64,000 bases of DNA, taken from contig CACXAQ010000004.1 in the NCBI GenBank assembly GCA_902765595.1, forward strand, positions 1 through 64,000, written 5' to 3'. The stretch's first letter is position 1; every line of letters begins with the position of its first letter. Shown one piece after another: positions 8,511-17,437 of the stretch. Under the pieces are notes generated by a model. The model was given only the letters and a program-made list of their open reading frames with translations, was not told the origin of the DNA and ran no database searches. The translations under genes and the position numbers were made by a program. Source of the DNA: Oscillospiraceae bacterium (GTDB lineage Bacteria; Bacillota; Clostridia; Oscillospirales; Oscillospiraceae).

Positions 8511-9791
8511 ATGAAAGAAAGGCTCGGCGCGAGAAAATGGGCCACGCTTTTGCTGATTGGTCTCTTCGGTCAGTTCGCGTGGACCATCGAAAACATGTAT
8601 TTTAACGTCTTCCTCTATAAGACCATCAGCACGGACCCGGGCTACATCGCCGCGATGGTGGGCTGGTCGGCGGCGGCCGCCACACTCACCACGCTCCTGA
8701 TGGGTGCCCTGTCGGACCGGGTCGGGAAGCGCAAGGCCTTCATTGCCGTGGGCTATGTGCTCTGGGGCCTTTCCACGGCGGCCTTCGGCTATATAACGCC
8801 CGAAAACGCCGCCAAGCTTTTCCCGGGGGCCAACGCCGTGGCGGCGGCTGCAACGATGGTCGTTGTTCTGGACTGCGTGATGACCTTCTTCGGCTCCACC
8901 GCCAACGACGCCGCCTTCAACGCCTGGGTGACGGACAGCACCACGACAGGGAACCGGGGCCGGGCGGAAAGCGTGCTGGCGATCCTGCCGCTCATCTCCA
9001 TGCTCATCATTTTCGGCGCCTTTGACGGGCTGACCCAGCAGGGCAAATGGCGGGAGTTTTTCAACATCTTCGGCTTGGCGGTCTCCGCAGTGGGCATCAT
9101 TGCGCTGCTGCTCGTCAAGGACGAGCCGGGGCTCCGTCCCCGCCGGGACAGCTATTTCAAGAACCTGCTCTACGGCCTGCGGCCCTCGGTGGTCCGGGAG
9201 AACCCGGAGCTCTACCTGTCCTTTGCCGCCTTCTGCCTGTTCTCCGTGGCGGTCCAGGTCTTCTTCCCCTTCCTCATCATCTACATCCAGTACTATCTTG
9301 GCATCATGGACTACGCCCTGGTGCTGGGCGTGGTGTTGATCCTGGCCTCCGTGGCAAGCGTGCTCTCCGGCAAGTGGATCGACCGCTTCGGCAAGCTCCG
9401 CTTCACGGTCCCGGCCGCCGCCGTCATGCTGACGGGGCTGATCGGCATGTTCTTCGTGCGCAGTCAGATCGGCGTGATAATCGCGGGCACGGTGATGATG
9501 AGCGGCTACATGATGCTGACCGCGACCCTCAGCGCCAACATCCGTGACTGGACCCCGACAGACAAGGTGGGCCACTTCCAGGGCATCCGCATGATCTTTC
9601 AAGTGCTGCTGCCCATGATCATCGGCCCCAATATCGGCGCGGCGGTGATCCGCTCCAACCCCATGACCTATGAGGACCTGGGCCAGATCAAGACCGTCCC
9701 CACGCCCGGGATCTATCTGGCGTCGGCTGTTGTGCTGCTGCTGATCGCGGTGCCGGTGCTGCTGCTGAAAAAGAGAGAGCGCCAGGCATGA
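8511..9791 (+). CDS. Major facilitator superfamily sugar transporter
   Basis: A 426-aa membrane protein with about 12 hydrophobic segments and the MFS loop signature GALSDRVGKRK between helices 2 and 3, so a secondary transporter. It resembles the sugar-cation symporter branch. Its stop overlaps the start of a sugar-kinase-like gene in an ATGA junction, which implies that its substrate is phosphorylated by that kinase on entry; a GlcNAc- or GalNAc-type sugar is the inference. GGGGGAGGG lies upstream of the ATG. No specific regulator is adjacent. Confidence 0.85.
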   Translation: MKERLGARKWATLLLIGLFGQFAWTIENMYFNVFLYKTISTDPGYIAAMVGWSAAAATLTTLLMGALSDRVGKRKAFIAVGYVLWGLSTAAFGYITPENAAKLFPGANAVAAAATMVVVLDCVMTFFGSTANDAAFNAWVTDSTTTGNRGRAESVLAILPLISMLIIFGAFDGLTQQGKWREFFNIFGLAVSAVGIIALLLVKDEPGLRPRRDSYFKNLLYGLRPSVVRENPELYLSFAAFCLFSVAVQVFFPFLIIYIQYYLGIMDYALVLGVVLILASVASVLSGKWIDRFGKLRFTVPAAAVMLTGLIGMFFVRSQIGVIIAGTVMMSGYMMLTATLSANIRDWTPTDKVGHFQGIRMIFQVLLPMIIGPNIGAAVIRSNPMTYEDLGQIKTVPTPGIYLASAVVLLLIAVPVLLLKKRERQA

Positions 9792-10846
9792 GGGAGGTCC
9801 TTCGACAATTTCCCGTCACCGGGGAGCTGCAAAGCTGTGAGCCCATCGGGGCAGGACATATCCACAAAACTTATCTGGTGGAAACGGACGCCGGCTCACG
9901 GTACATTTTCCAGCAGCTAAACCGCCGCGTGTTCCCCGATGTGGACAAGGTCATGGAGAATCTGACCAGGATCGGCGCCTTTCTGGATGCTGAGCACCGC
10001 GCGGTGCCCATGATCCGGTATCTGGAGACGTCACAAGGCAGAAAGCTCTATGACGATGGCCTGGGCGGGACCTGGCGGGCTTATCCTTTCGTCCCCAACA
10101 GCATCTGCGTGAGAAAAGCGGAGACACTGGATGACCTTTATCAGGCCGCCCTGGCATTTGGCGGCTTCCTCCATGGACTGCGAGGCTTTCCGGCAGAGCA
10201 GCTGCAGGAGTCCATTCCCGATTTCCACAACACCCCTACCCGCTTCCGGCAGTTCCGGGATGCGCTGGGGCGGGACTCCGCTCACAGAAGGGCGGAGGTG
10301 GAACGGGAGATCTCTTTTGCGCTGGAAAGAGAGGGACGGGCCTGCGCCCTGCACCGAATGCGGGAACAGGGGAGCCTGCCTGTCCGGGTGACCCACAACG
10401 ACGCCAAGCTCTCCAATGTCCTCTTGGACGCGAGCAGCAGGAAAGCCCTCTGCGTCATCGATCTGGACACGGTCATGCCGGGCCTCGCGGCTTTTGACTT
10501 TGGCGATCTGGTCCGCTCCGGCGGAGCTGCTGCCGCAGAGGATGAACCGGATCTGACCCGCATCGGTCTGGATCCGGAGCGACTTCGCGCCATTGTCCGG
10601 GGCTTTTCCTCGGGCTGCCCGGACCTGACGGAGGCGGAGCGGGGGTCCCTGACCCTTGGCGCCTATACCATGACGCTGGAGTGCGGCCTGCGTTTTCTCA
10701 CCGACTATTTGGACGGAGACCGCTATTTTGCTGTTGAACGGGAGAAGCAGAACTTGGATCGGGCCAGGAGCCAGTTCGCGCTGGCGGCGGACATGGAGCG
10801 CCGATGGGAGACCATGACGCGCATCGTAAATGAGATAGACGGTTGA
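9788..10846 (+). CDS. Phosphotransferase resembling N-acetylhexosamine 1-kinase (NahK-like)
   Basis: Kinase-fold enzyme of the APH/choline-kinase superfamily, 352 aa. It resembles bifidobacterial NahK, which phosphorylates the anomeric hydroxyl of GlcNAc and GalNAc. Motifs: IGAGHIHKTYLV near the N terminus (nucleotide loop), the HND catalytic loop (203-205, VTHNDAKLSNVLLD) and the metal-binding DLDT (225-228). It overlaps the transporter by 4 nt, indicating coupled translation. The usual Leloir partners (lacto-N-biose phosphorylase, epimerase, uridylyltransferase) are absent here. Family confident; substrate inferred. Confidence 0.8.
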   Translation: MREVLRQFPVTGELQSCEPIGAGHIHKTYLVETDAGSRYIFQQLNRRVFPDVDKVMENLTRIGAFLDAEHRAVPMIRYLETSQGRKLYDDGLGGTWRAYPFVPNSICVRKAETLDDLYQAALAFGGFLHGLRGFPAEQLQESIPDFHNTPTRFRQFRDALGRDSAHRRAEVEREISFALEREGRACALHRMREQGSLPVRVTHNDAKLSNVLLDASSRKALCVIDLDTVMPGLAAFDFGDLVRSGGAAAAEDEPDLTRIGLDPERLRAIVRGFSSGCPDLTEAERGSLTLGAYTMTLECGLRFLTDYLDGDRYFAVEREKQNLDRARSQFALAADMERRWETMTRIVNEIDG

Positions 10847-10864
10847 CATAACAACAGAACAAGG

Positions 10865-10910
10865 GCGAAAAAGCAGCTCCTGCGGAAACCCGCAGGAGCT
10901 GCTTTTTCGC
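10865..10910. terminator. Bidirectional terminator between the kinase and the FMN enzyme
   Basis: Perfect 20-bp stem (10865-10884 with 10891-10910) and a 6-nt loop. The stem carries A-rich and T-rich flanks (GCGAAAAAGC and GCTTTTTCGC) so it can act in both directions. It lies between convergent genes. Confidence 0.85.
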
Positions 10911-10924
10911 ATATGGCGGAACGA

Positions 10925-11944
10925 TCAGCCCAGCCAGATCTTGCTGCGGTCGATGTCCTTAAGGGTGGCCGCGCCGCACATGGTCATGGTGCTCTTCAGT
11001 TCGCCCACGATCTTGTCCATATAGACCTTGAAGCCCTCTTCGCCCGCACCGTAAATGGCGGTCAGGATGGGGCGGCCGATCAGAACGCCGTCAGCGCCCA
11101 GGGCCAGGGCGCGGAACACGTCCACGCCGGAGCGGATGCCGCCGTCCACCAGGATGGTGATGCGGTCCTTCACCGCGTCTGCGATAGCGGGCAGGACCTC
11201 GGCGGTGGAGGGCACGCCGCCCTGCACGCGGCCGCCGTGGTTGGAGACCACGATGGCGTGCGCCCCGGCTTCCACAGCCTTGCGGGCGCCGGCAACGGTC
11301 ATGATGCCCTTGATGATGAAGGGACGGCCCGCGTAGTCGATGATCTCCCGCATCTCCTCCACGGACTTGCTGCCCGCGTTGGGGTTCATGGCCTTCAGGA
11401 AGGGAAGACCCGCGCCGTCCACGTCCATGGCCACGGCGAACACGTCCGCCTGCTCCACGATATCCAGTTTCTCGAACACGAACTCCTTGTTCCAGGGCTT
11501 GATGGTGGGGATGCCCATGCCGCCCACCTTGACCATGTCCTGCACGGAGCTCTTCATGATCTCGGGATCCACGCCGTCTCCGGTCAGGGCCGCGATGCCG
11601 TAGTTGGCGGCGGCGGGGACCAGGATGGAGTTATAGGTAAAGTCAGTGTGCTTGGGGCCGTAGTGCATGGGGAGACCGCCCAGAGGCGCCGCGAAAATGG
11701 GGGCGGCAAAGCGGTGGCCGAACATCTCAAAGGAGATGTCGGGCTCCACGTTGGGGCACAGGGTGTCCATGTTGACGCAGATCTCCTGCCACTTGTCAAA
11801 GTTGCGGGCGGCGGTGGGGCCGGGATATTTGCAGCCGGGGCCCGGCATGGTGTTGCCGCAGGCGCGGCCGTTGCAGACGTGGCAAGCCTTGCAGTAGGGG
11901 CCGACGCACTCTCTGGCGGCGGCAAGGACTTCCGGATAGGTCAT
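10925..11944 (-). CDS. FMN-dependent alpha-hydroxy-acid dehydrogenase/oxidase family protein with N-terminal Cys cluster
   Basis: Member of the lactate-oxidase/glycolate-oxidase TIM-barrel family, 339 aa. FMN and substrate motifs: FAAPLGG, the catalytic VSNHGGR segment, VDGGIRSG and ALGADGVLIGRP near the C terminus. The first 30 residues carry Cys18, Cys21, Cys24 and Cys29 (CxxCxxCxxxxC), plus Cys13, absent from aerobic oxidases and suggestive of an iron-sulfur or zinc site. In a presumed anaerobe, electron transfer other than to oxygen is more likely. AAAGGAGG lies before the ATG and a consensus promoter lies upstream. Confidence 0.85.
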   Translation of the reverse strand: MTYPEVLAAARECVGPYCKACHVCNGRACGNTMPGPGCKYPGPTAARNFDKWQEICVNMDTLCPNVEPDISFEMFGHRFAAPIFAAPLGGLPMHYGPKHTDFTYNSILVPAAANYGIAALTGDGVDPEIMKSSVQDMVKVGGMGIPTIKPWNKEFVFEKLDIVEQADVFAVAMDVDGAGLPFLKAMNPNAGSKSVEEMREIIDYAGRPFIIKGIMTVAGARKAVEAGAHAIVVSNHGGRVQGGVPSTAEVLPAIADAVKDRITILVDGGIRSGVDVFRALALGADGVLIGRPILTAIYGAGEEGFKVYMDKIVGELKSTMTMCGAATLKDIDRSKIWLG

Positions 11945-11976
11945 GGGATTTCCTCCTTTTATGATCTCTGTTTTCG

Positions 11977-12005
11977 ATTATGCTGTGGTTGCTTGTTTTT
12001 GTCAA
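11977..12005 (-). promoter_or_regulatory. Sigma-A promoter of the FMN enzyme gene
   Basis: On the minus strand TTGACA (12000-12005), 17-nt spacer, CATAAT (11977-11982), about 33 nt upstream of the start codon. Confidence 0.75.
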
Positions 12006-12045
12006 GTAATAATGGATGGGACTACTCATAACAATTCCGAATTCA

Positions 12046-12951
12046 TCATTCCGAAACCCGAATTGCGTTTACCCCCGTTCCGTCAAACTCGGGGATCATT
12101 TCCTCCGTGGCTGCGTCAAGCTCCTGCCAGTAACCCTCCAGACCCCGCTTTTGCAGATAGGCGATGAGCCGCTGGTTGGTCTCCGGGTCAATGCGCTGCT
12201 GCAGTTCCGGGAAGCGCTTCAGCCCGGGCATGGGGGTGTACTGGCTCATGAGGGAAAAGAGGACGCTGCCGGCGGGGAATTCCTCCGCGGCAAAGTCGAT
12301 CACATCCATGGCGTTCAGGTCCAGTCCCGGCAGGATCAGGTGCCGGATCAGCACGCCTCTTTGCAGCATGCCGTCCTCGTCCAGCACATAAGGTCCGGTC
12401 TGGCGGAACATCTCCCGGATCGCGGCGGCCGCGACCTGAGGGTAGTCCTCCGCAAAGGAATAGCGCATGGCCGGCTCACGCTTCCAGTACTTGAAATCCG
12501 GCAGATACACCTGCACCAGGCCCTCCAGCCGCCGGAGACTCTCCACGCTCTCATAGCCGCTGCTGTTCCAGACCACGGGGATCCCCAGGTCCAGGCCGGT
12601 CAGCGCCTCGGCAATGGGGCGGGTGAAGTGGGCGCCGGTGACAAGATTGATGTTGTGCACTCCCTGATCCCGCAGACGGAGCATGGCGTCCCGCAGCTGG
12701 GGGACTGTCAGGGGGGCGCCGCCCTCGCCCCGGCTGATGGCGTGGTTCTGGCAAAAGACGCAACGCAGATTGCAGCCGGTGAAAAAGATGGTGCCGGAGC
12801 CGTTCTTCCCGCTGATACAGGGCTCCTCCCCGTAGTGGGGCGCGGCCCGCGCCACCATGGGAACGGCGGGGGAGCGGCACAGGCCGCCCACCAGATCGTT
12901 TCCCCGTTTCGCGGAACATTGACGGGGACAATCGCTGCAGATAAAGTCCAT
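12046..12951 (-). CDS. PflX/COG1313-type radical SAM protein
   Basis: Radical SAM protein related to pyruvate formate-lyase activating enzymes, 301 aa. The cluster-binding motif is Cys60, Cys64, Cys67 (CNLRCVFC). An N-terminal cysteine set (Cys5, Cys8, Cys12, Cys25; CSDCPRQC and GGLC) is a hallmark of the PflX-like branch, whose substrate is not established to my knowledge. The ATG at 12951 is chosen over 13005 because GAGGAAAG precedes it and the Cys-rich start fits the family. It has its own promoter and is followed 101 nt later by the FMN enzyme gene on the same strand. Confidence 0.85.
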   Translation of the reverse strand: MDFICSDCPRQCSAKRGNDLVGGLCRSPAVPMVARAAPHYGEEPCISGKNGSGTIFFTGCNLRCVFCQNHAISRGEGGAPLTVPQLRDAMLRLRDQGVHNINLVTGAHFTRPIAEALTGLDLGIPVVWNSSGYESVESLRRLEGLVQVYLPDFKYWKREPAMRYSFAEDYPQVAAAAIREMFRQTGPYVLDEDGMLQRGVLIRHLILPGLDLNAMDVIDFAAEEFPAGSVLFSLMSQYTPMPGLKRFPELQQRIDPETNQRLIAYLQKRGLEGYWQELDAATEEMIPEFDGTGVNAIRVSE

Positions 12952-13020
12952 AATTGGCTTTCCTCGGAATTTTTTGGCGTTTTTGGCAATTTGACGATAA
13001 AACACAGGTTTCCGGCTGGG

Positions 13021-13049
13021 ATTATACTCCGATTTTGTTCATATTGCAA
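13021..13049 (-). promoter_or_regulatory. Sigma-A promoter of the radical SAM gene
   Basis: Minus strand TTGCAA (13044-13049), 17-nt spacer, TATAAT (13021-13026), about 70 nt upstream of the start. Confidence 0.75.
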
Positions 13050-13095
13050 GAATCCGAAATAAATGCAAAAAAGTACATGATTTTTTGAGAAAATG

Positions 13096-13104
13096 TGCTA
13101 AAAT
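13096..13104 (+). promoter_or_regulatory. Extended -10 promoter for trmL and the glycolytic genes
   Basis: TGC followed by TAAAAT forms an extended -10 element 45 nt before the trmL start. No clear -35 hexamer is seen. Confidence 0.45.
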
Positions 13105-13148
13105 GAAGCCGAAATGGATAAAGTGATACCGATGCTGGAGGTGCGCGC

Positions 13149-13634
13149 ATGTTGAATATCGTTCTGGTGGAGCCGGAGATCCCGCACAATACCGGGGCGA
13201 TCGCCAGGACCTGCGCCTGCACGGGGGCGCGGCTGCATCTCATCAAGCCTCTGGGCTTTGAGATCTCCGACAAATGGGTCAAGCGCTGCGGCCTGGACTA
13301 CTGGCATCTGGTGGACATTTCCGTGTATGAGAACCTGGATGACTACTTCGCCCGCCGGGGCGATGAGGGCCTTTGGCTCGCCACCACCAAGGCGCCCCGG
13401 GCCTATCACGAGGCGGACTTCAGCGGAGACGTGACGCTGATGTTCGGCAAGGAGACGGCGGGGCTGCCCCTGTGGCTGCGGGAGCGCTACCGGGACCGCT
13501 GCATCCGGATCCCCATGATCTCCGAGGCCAGGAGCCTCAACCTTTCCAATTCTGTTGCCATTCTGGCTTATGAGGCGCTGCGGCAGCAGGGCTTCCCGGG
13601 CCTGATGGAAGCCGGCGAAATGTCGGTGATATGA
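13149..13634 (+). CDS. trmL: tRNA (cytidine/uridine-34 2'-O)-methyltransferase TrmL
   Basis: SPOUT-fold enzyme that 2'-O-methylates the wobble nucleotide of tRNA-Leu isoacceptors. At 161 aa it has normal length. Visible motifs are the N-terminal [18 protein letters not shown], the central FGKETAGLP and the C-terminal knot segment [28 protein letters not shown] precedes the ATG by a few nucleotides. The pgk start codon lies 30 nt after its stop, so it may be transcribed with glycolysis genes. Confidence 0.93.
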   Translation: MLNIVLVEPEIPHNTGAIARTCACTGARLHLIKPLGFEISDKWVKRCGLDYWHLVDISVYENLDDYFARRGDEGLWLATTKAPRAYHEADFSGDVTLMFGKETAGLPLWLRERYRDRCIRIPMISEARSLNLSNSVAILAYEALRQQGFPGLMEAGEMSVI

Positions 13635-13663
13635 TCGTTCATTCTTTTACAGGAGGTTTTTTG

Positions 13664-14929
13664 ATGAACTACAGCAAGAAAACCGTTTACGATGCAGACG
13701 TAAAGGGAAAGAAAGTCCTGCTCCGCTGCGATTTCAACGTCCCCCAGGACAAGAAAACCGGCGAGATCACCAGTGACAAGCGTATCGTCGCGGCCTTGCC
13801 CACCATCCGCTATCTGCTGGACCAGGGCGCCGCGGTCATCGCCTGCTCTCACCTGGGCAAGCCCGCCGCCACCTTTGAGAGCTACGTCAAAAAGCAGGTG
13901 GAAAAGGGCAAGAACGAGGCGGACATCACCCGCGAGGATTGGGAGAAGTCCCTGCGCAAGCTGACGCTGGCCCCCGTTGCCGCCCACCTCTCTGAGCTGC
14001 TGGGTCAGGAAGTGATCTTCGCGTCCGACACCATCGGAGAGGACGCCAAGGCCAAGGCCGCCGCGCTGCAGCCCGGCCAGATCATGCTGCTGGAGAACCT
14101 GCGCTTCGCCAAGGGCGAGACCAAGAACGACCCCGCTTTTGCCAAGGCCCTGGCCGACATGGCGGAGATCTACGTGTCCGACGCGTTCGGCACCGTGCAT
14201 CGCGCCCACGCCTCCACCGCCGGCGTCGCGGCTTATCTGCCCGCCTATTCCGGCATGCTGGTGGCCAAGGAGCTGGAGATCATGGGCAAGGCTCTGGACA
14301 ACCCGGTTCGTCCCTTCGTGGCCGTGCTGGGCGGCGCCAAGGTCTCCGATAAGATCAACGTCATCAACAACCTCCTGGAGAAGGCCGACACCATCATCAT
14401 CGGCGGCGGCATGGCCTACACCTTCAAGGCTGCCCAGGGCTACAAGATCGGCAAGTCTCTGCTGGAGGCCGACCGCATCGACTACGCCAAGGACATGATC
14501 GCGAAGGCGGAGGAGAAGGGCGTCAAGTTCCTGCTGCCCGTGGACAACATCTGCGCAGCAGAGTTTGCCGCGGAGGCGGAGCCCGTCCTGGTGGAGGGCG
14601 ACATCTCCGACGATCTGATGGGCATGGACATCGGTCCCAAGACCCGTGAGCTCTTTGCCGAGGCCGTTCGCGGCGCAGGTACCATCGTCTGGAACGGACC
14701 TATGGGCGTGTTCGAGTTCCCCGCCTTTGCCGAGGGCACCAAGGCCATGGCCCGCGCCCTGGCCGAGAGCGGCGCTGTCACCATCGTGGGCGGCGGCGAC
14801 TCCGCCTCTGCGGTGGAAAAGCTGGGCTTTGCCGATAAGATCACCCATATCTCCACCGGCGGCGGCGCTTCCCTGGAGTTCCTGGAAGGCAAGGAGCTGC
14901 CGGGCGTGGCCTGCCTGCTGGATAAGTAA
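13664..14929 (+). CDS. pgk: Phosphoglycerate kinase
   Basis: Glycolytic enzyme transferring the acyl phosphate of 1,3-bisphosphoglycerate to ADP. The protein is 421 aa, slightly longer than the common 395-aa form owing to an insertion near residues 70-105 ([20 protein letters not shown] region). Conserved segments: [56 protein letters not shown] and a C-terminal [14 protein letters not shown]. The ATG at 13664 has AGGAGG 7 nt upstream; the frame start at 13631 lacks one. First glycolytic gene of the trmL-pgk-tpiA-gpmI run. Confidence 0.96.
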   Translation: MNYSKKTVYDADVKGKKVLLRCDFNVPQDKKTGEITSDKRIVAALPTIRYLLDQGAAVIACSHLGKPAATFESYVKKQVEKGKNEADITREDWEKSLRKLTLAPVAAHLSELLGQEVIFASDTIGEDAKAKAAALQPGQIMLLENLRFAKGETKNDPAFAKALADMAEIYVSDAFGTVHRAHASTAGVAAYLPAYSGMLVAKELEIMGKALDNPVRPFVAVLGGAKVSDKINVINNLLEKADTIIIGGGMAYTFKAAQGYKIGKSLLEADRIDYAKDMIAKAEEKGVKFLLPVDNICAAEFAAEAEPVLVEGDISDDLMGMDIGPKTRELFAEAVRGAGTIVWNGPMGVFEFPAFAEGTKAMARALAESGAVTIVGGGDSASAVEKLGFADKITHISTGGGASLEFLEGKELPGVACLLDK

Positions 14930-15060
14930 GGATCACCCGCCTCCCCTTCGGGGGAGGCGTCCCGCGGGAGCGGAAGGGGGGCGGATAGCTGAGCAGTTAT
15001 CCTGCGCCTCCTCATCCGCGTCGCGGGAGCTCCCCCAAAGGGGGAGCCTATAAGGAAGGA
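14930..15060. repeat. Hairpin-rich palindromic intergenic unit between pgk and tpiA
   Basis: Dense inverted repeats fill the gap. A perfect 8-bp stem with a TTCG tetraloop lies at 14939-14958, and a perfect 8-bp stem with an AAA loop at 15030-15048. Between them GCGGAT pairs with ATCCGC over a longer distance, and a CCCGCGGG palindrome is present. The overall look, with GC-rich boundary hairpins, recalls palindromic repeats common in gut Ruminococcaceae. There is one copy in this window, so repeat status is inferred. It may act as an mRNA processing or partial termination site that tunes pgk versus tpiA. Confidence 0.6.
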
Positions 15061-15071
15061 GTTATTGAGAA

Positions 15072-15845
15072 ATGAACAGAAAGTACCGCAAGACTATCAT
15101 CGCCGGCAACTGGAAGATGAACCAGCTTGCCTCCACCATCAAGCCCTTCATGGAAGAGCTGAAGGTCAATATGCCCAGGACCAAGACCTGCGACGTGGTG
15201 CTCTGCGCCCCCGCCATCATGGTCCCCGCCCTGATCCGTGCCGGTAAGGAGTGCAAGATCGCCTCCGGCGCCCAGGACGTTTCCTGCTTCGAGAAGGGCG
15301 CCTACACCGGCGAGATCTCCGCGACTCAGCTTGCCGACGTTGGCGTCAAGTACTGCATCGTCGGCCACTCCGAGCGCCGTCAGTACCACGGGGAGGACGA
15401 TATGCTCGTCAACGCCAAGGCCAAGGCCCTGCTGGAGAAGGGGATCGCCCCCATCATCTGCGTGGGCGAGAGCCTGGAGCAGCGGGAGATGGACCTGACC
15501 ATGGAGTATGTTGCCTACCAGGTCAAGGCCGCTCTGGCCGGCATCGACGCCACCCAGCTGCGCCGCTGCGTCATCGCCTATGAGCCCATCTGGGCCATCG
15601 GCACCGGCAAGACCGCTACCGCCGAGCAGGCCCAGGAAGTCTGCGAGGGCATCCGTGCCGTTATCCGCAAGATCTACGGCGCCCGTCCCGCCCGTGCCGT
15701 CAGCATTCTCTACGGCGGCAGCATGAACGCCAAGAACGCGGCCGAGCTGCTGGCTCAGCCCGACATCGACGGCGGCCTCATCGGCGGCGCTTCCCTCAAG
15801 CCCGTTGACTTTGCCACCATTATCGCCGCCACCGCGCAGGAGTAA
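15072..15845 (+). CDS. tpiA: Triose-phosphate isomerase
   Basis: Interconverts dihydroxyacetone phosphate and glyceraldehyde 3-phosphate. The 257 aa form a TIM barrel with the N-terminal AGNWKMN (catalytic Lys), GHSERR (catalytic His), the YEPIWAIGTGKTAT segment (catalytic Glu and flexible loop 6), and the C-terminal phosphate-binding YGGSM and GGLIGGASL. AAGGAAGGAG precedes the ATG. It is separated from pgk by a 142-nt hairpin-rich spacer and followed 5 nt later by gpmI. Confidence 0.97.
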   Translation: MNRKYRKTIIAGNWKMNQLASTIKPFMEELKVNMPRTKTCDVVLCAPAIMVPALIRAGKECKIASGAQDVSCFEKGAYTGEISATQLADVGVKYCIVGHSERRQYHGEDDMLVNAKAKALLEKGIAPIICVGESLEQREMDLTMEYVAYQVKAALAGIDATQLRRCVIAYEPIWAIGTGKTATAEQAQEVCEGIRAVIRKIYGARPARAVSILYGGSMNAKNAAELLAQPDIDGGLIGGASLKPVDFATIIAATAQE

Positions 15846-15850
15846 GCTCC

Positions 15851-17365
15851 ATGGCGAAAAAAGCGGTATTGATCATTCTGGATGGCTTCGGCATCGCCCC
15901 GCCCACCGCGGGCAATGCCATCGCCCAGGCGAAGAAGCCCAATCTGGACCGCCTCTTCTCCGAGTATCCCTGCACCCAGCTCCAGGCCAGCGGCCTGGAC
16001 GTGGGCCTGCCCGAGGGGCAGATGGGCAACTCCGAGGTGGGTCACACCAATATCGGCGCGGGCCGTGTGGTGTTCCAGATCCTGCCGAAGATCAGCCAGG
16101 AGATCCAAAGCGGCAAGTTCTTTGAAAACCCTGTCTACATCAAGGCTATGGAAGACGCCAAGCGGGACGGCAAGGCTCTGCACATCCTGGGCCTGCTGTC
16201 CGACGGCGGCGTCCACAGCCACATCACCCATATCTTCGGTATCCTGGATATGGCGAAGCAGCGCGGCGTGGAGAAGGTCTACGTCCACTGCTTCCTGGAC
16301 GGACGCGACGTGCCGCCCACCAGCGGCGCGGGATTCGTGAAGGCGCTGCATGAGAAGTGCCAGGCCCTTGGAAACGCCAGGATCGCCAGCATTCAGGGCC
16401 GCTTCTGGGGTATGGACCGCGACAAGCGCTGGGACCGTGTGGAAAAGGGTTACAACGCCATCGTCTGCGGCGAGGGCGTGCAGGATCTCGATCCTGTCCA
16501 TGCGGTGGAAGCCAGTTACGAAAACGGCGTCACGGATGAGTTCGTGGAGCCGGTGGTGGTCTGCGCCGACGGCGCCATCCAGCCCGGCGACAGCGTCATT
16601 TTCATGAACTTCCGTCCCGACCGGGCCCGTGAGATGACCTGGGCTTTGAATCTGCCCGACTTCGACGGCTTTGCACGGAAAAAGACCGTGTACCCCCTCA
16701 GCTATGTCTGCACCGCCCAGTATGACGAGAGCCTGCCGTTCCCCATCGCCTACCCGCCCGAGGTCATCGAGAACACCCTCGGCGACTTTGTCAGCGCCCA
16801 CGGTCTCAAGCAGTTCCGCGTGGCGGAGACGGAGAAGTACGCCCACGTGACCTTCTTCTTCAATGGCGGTGTGGAGAAGCAGACCGAGGGCGAGGAGCGC
16901 TGCCTGGTGCCCTCTCCCAAGGAATTCCCCACCTATGACCTGATCCCCCAGATGAGTGCGGAGAAGGTGGCCGACAAAGTGGTGGAGGCCGTCGCTTCCG
17001 AGCAATACGGTCTGATCGTCTGCAACTTCGCCAACTGCGATATGGTAGGCCACACCGGCGTGATGGAAGCCGCCGTGAAAGCGGTGGAGACCGTGGACGC
17101 CTGCATGGGCCGCATCCTCGCCGAAGTGGAGAAGCATGAAGACGTGGCGCTGCTGGTGACGGCGGACCACGGCAATGCCGATGTGATGTTCGACGAGACC
17201 GGCAAGGTCAACACTGCCCACACCACCAATCCCGTGCCCTTCTGTGTGCGGGAGAAGGGGATCGAGCTGGAGCCAGGCCGTCTGGCCGACATCGCCCCCA
17301 CGATCCTGCGCCTGATGGGCTACGACCAGCCCGCCGAAATGACCGGCAAGTGCCTGATCAAGTGA
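15851..17365 (+). CDS. gpmI: 2,3-bisphosphoglycerate-independent phosphoglycerate mutase
   Basis: Manganese-dependent interconversion of 3- and 2-phosphoglycerate. At 504 aa it has the family length (about 510). The alkaline-phosphatase fold is shown by LIILDGFG near the N terminus, the phosphoserine motif GNSEVGHTNIGAGR, DGRDVPP, RDKRWDR, NFRPDRAR and the C-terminal metal motif TADHGNAD with HTTNPVPF. It starts 5 nt after tpiA and its ribosome binding site (CAGGAG) overlaps the tpiA end. It closes the glycolytic run. Confidence 0.96.
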   Translation: MAKKAVLIILDGFGIAPPTAGNAIAQAKKPNLDRLFSEYPCTQLQASGLDVGLPEGQMGNSEVGHTNIGAGRVVFQILPKISQEIQSGKFFENPVYIKAMEDAKRDGKALHILGLLSDGGVHSHITHIFGILDMAKQRGVEKVYVHCFLDGRDVPPTSGAGFVKALHEKCQALGNARIASIQGRFWGMDRDKRWDRVEKGYNAIVCGEGVQDLDPVHAVEASYENGVTDEFVEPVVVCADGAIQPGDSVIFMNFRPDRAREMTWALNLPDFDGFARKKTVYPLSYVCTAQYDESLPFPIAYPPEVIENTLGDFVSAHGLKQFRVAETEKYAHVTFFFNGGVEKQTEGEERCLVPSPKEFPTYDLIPQMSAEKVADKVVEAVASEQYGLIVCNFANCDMVGHTGVMEAAVKAVETVDACMGRILAEVEKHEDVALLVTADHGNADVMFDETGKVNTAHTTNPVPFCVREKGIELEPGRLADIAPTILRLMGYDQPAEMTGKCLIK

Positions 17366-17390
17366 TCAGACAGAGTAAACAAGGAATAAT

Positions 17391-17422
17391 CAAGCACCCC
17401 GATGCGCGCATCGGGGTGCTTG
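17391..17422. terminator. Palindromic terminator-like hairpin between gpmI and the flavin protein gene
   Basis: A perfect 32-nt palindrome (CAAGCACCCC arm, CGCG centre) between two convergent genes. T-runs are weak on both sides, so termination efficiency is uncertain. Confidence 0.6.
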
Positions 17423-17437
17423 AAACTTTGCAGGACC

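Noticed and set aside
7232..8545. 437-codon minus-strand frame opposite pepT
   Set aside because: Shadow frame; pepT motifs on the plus strand are complete.
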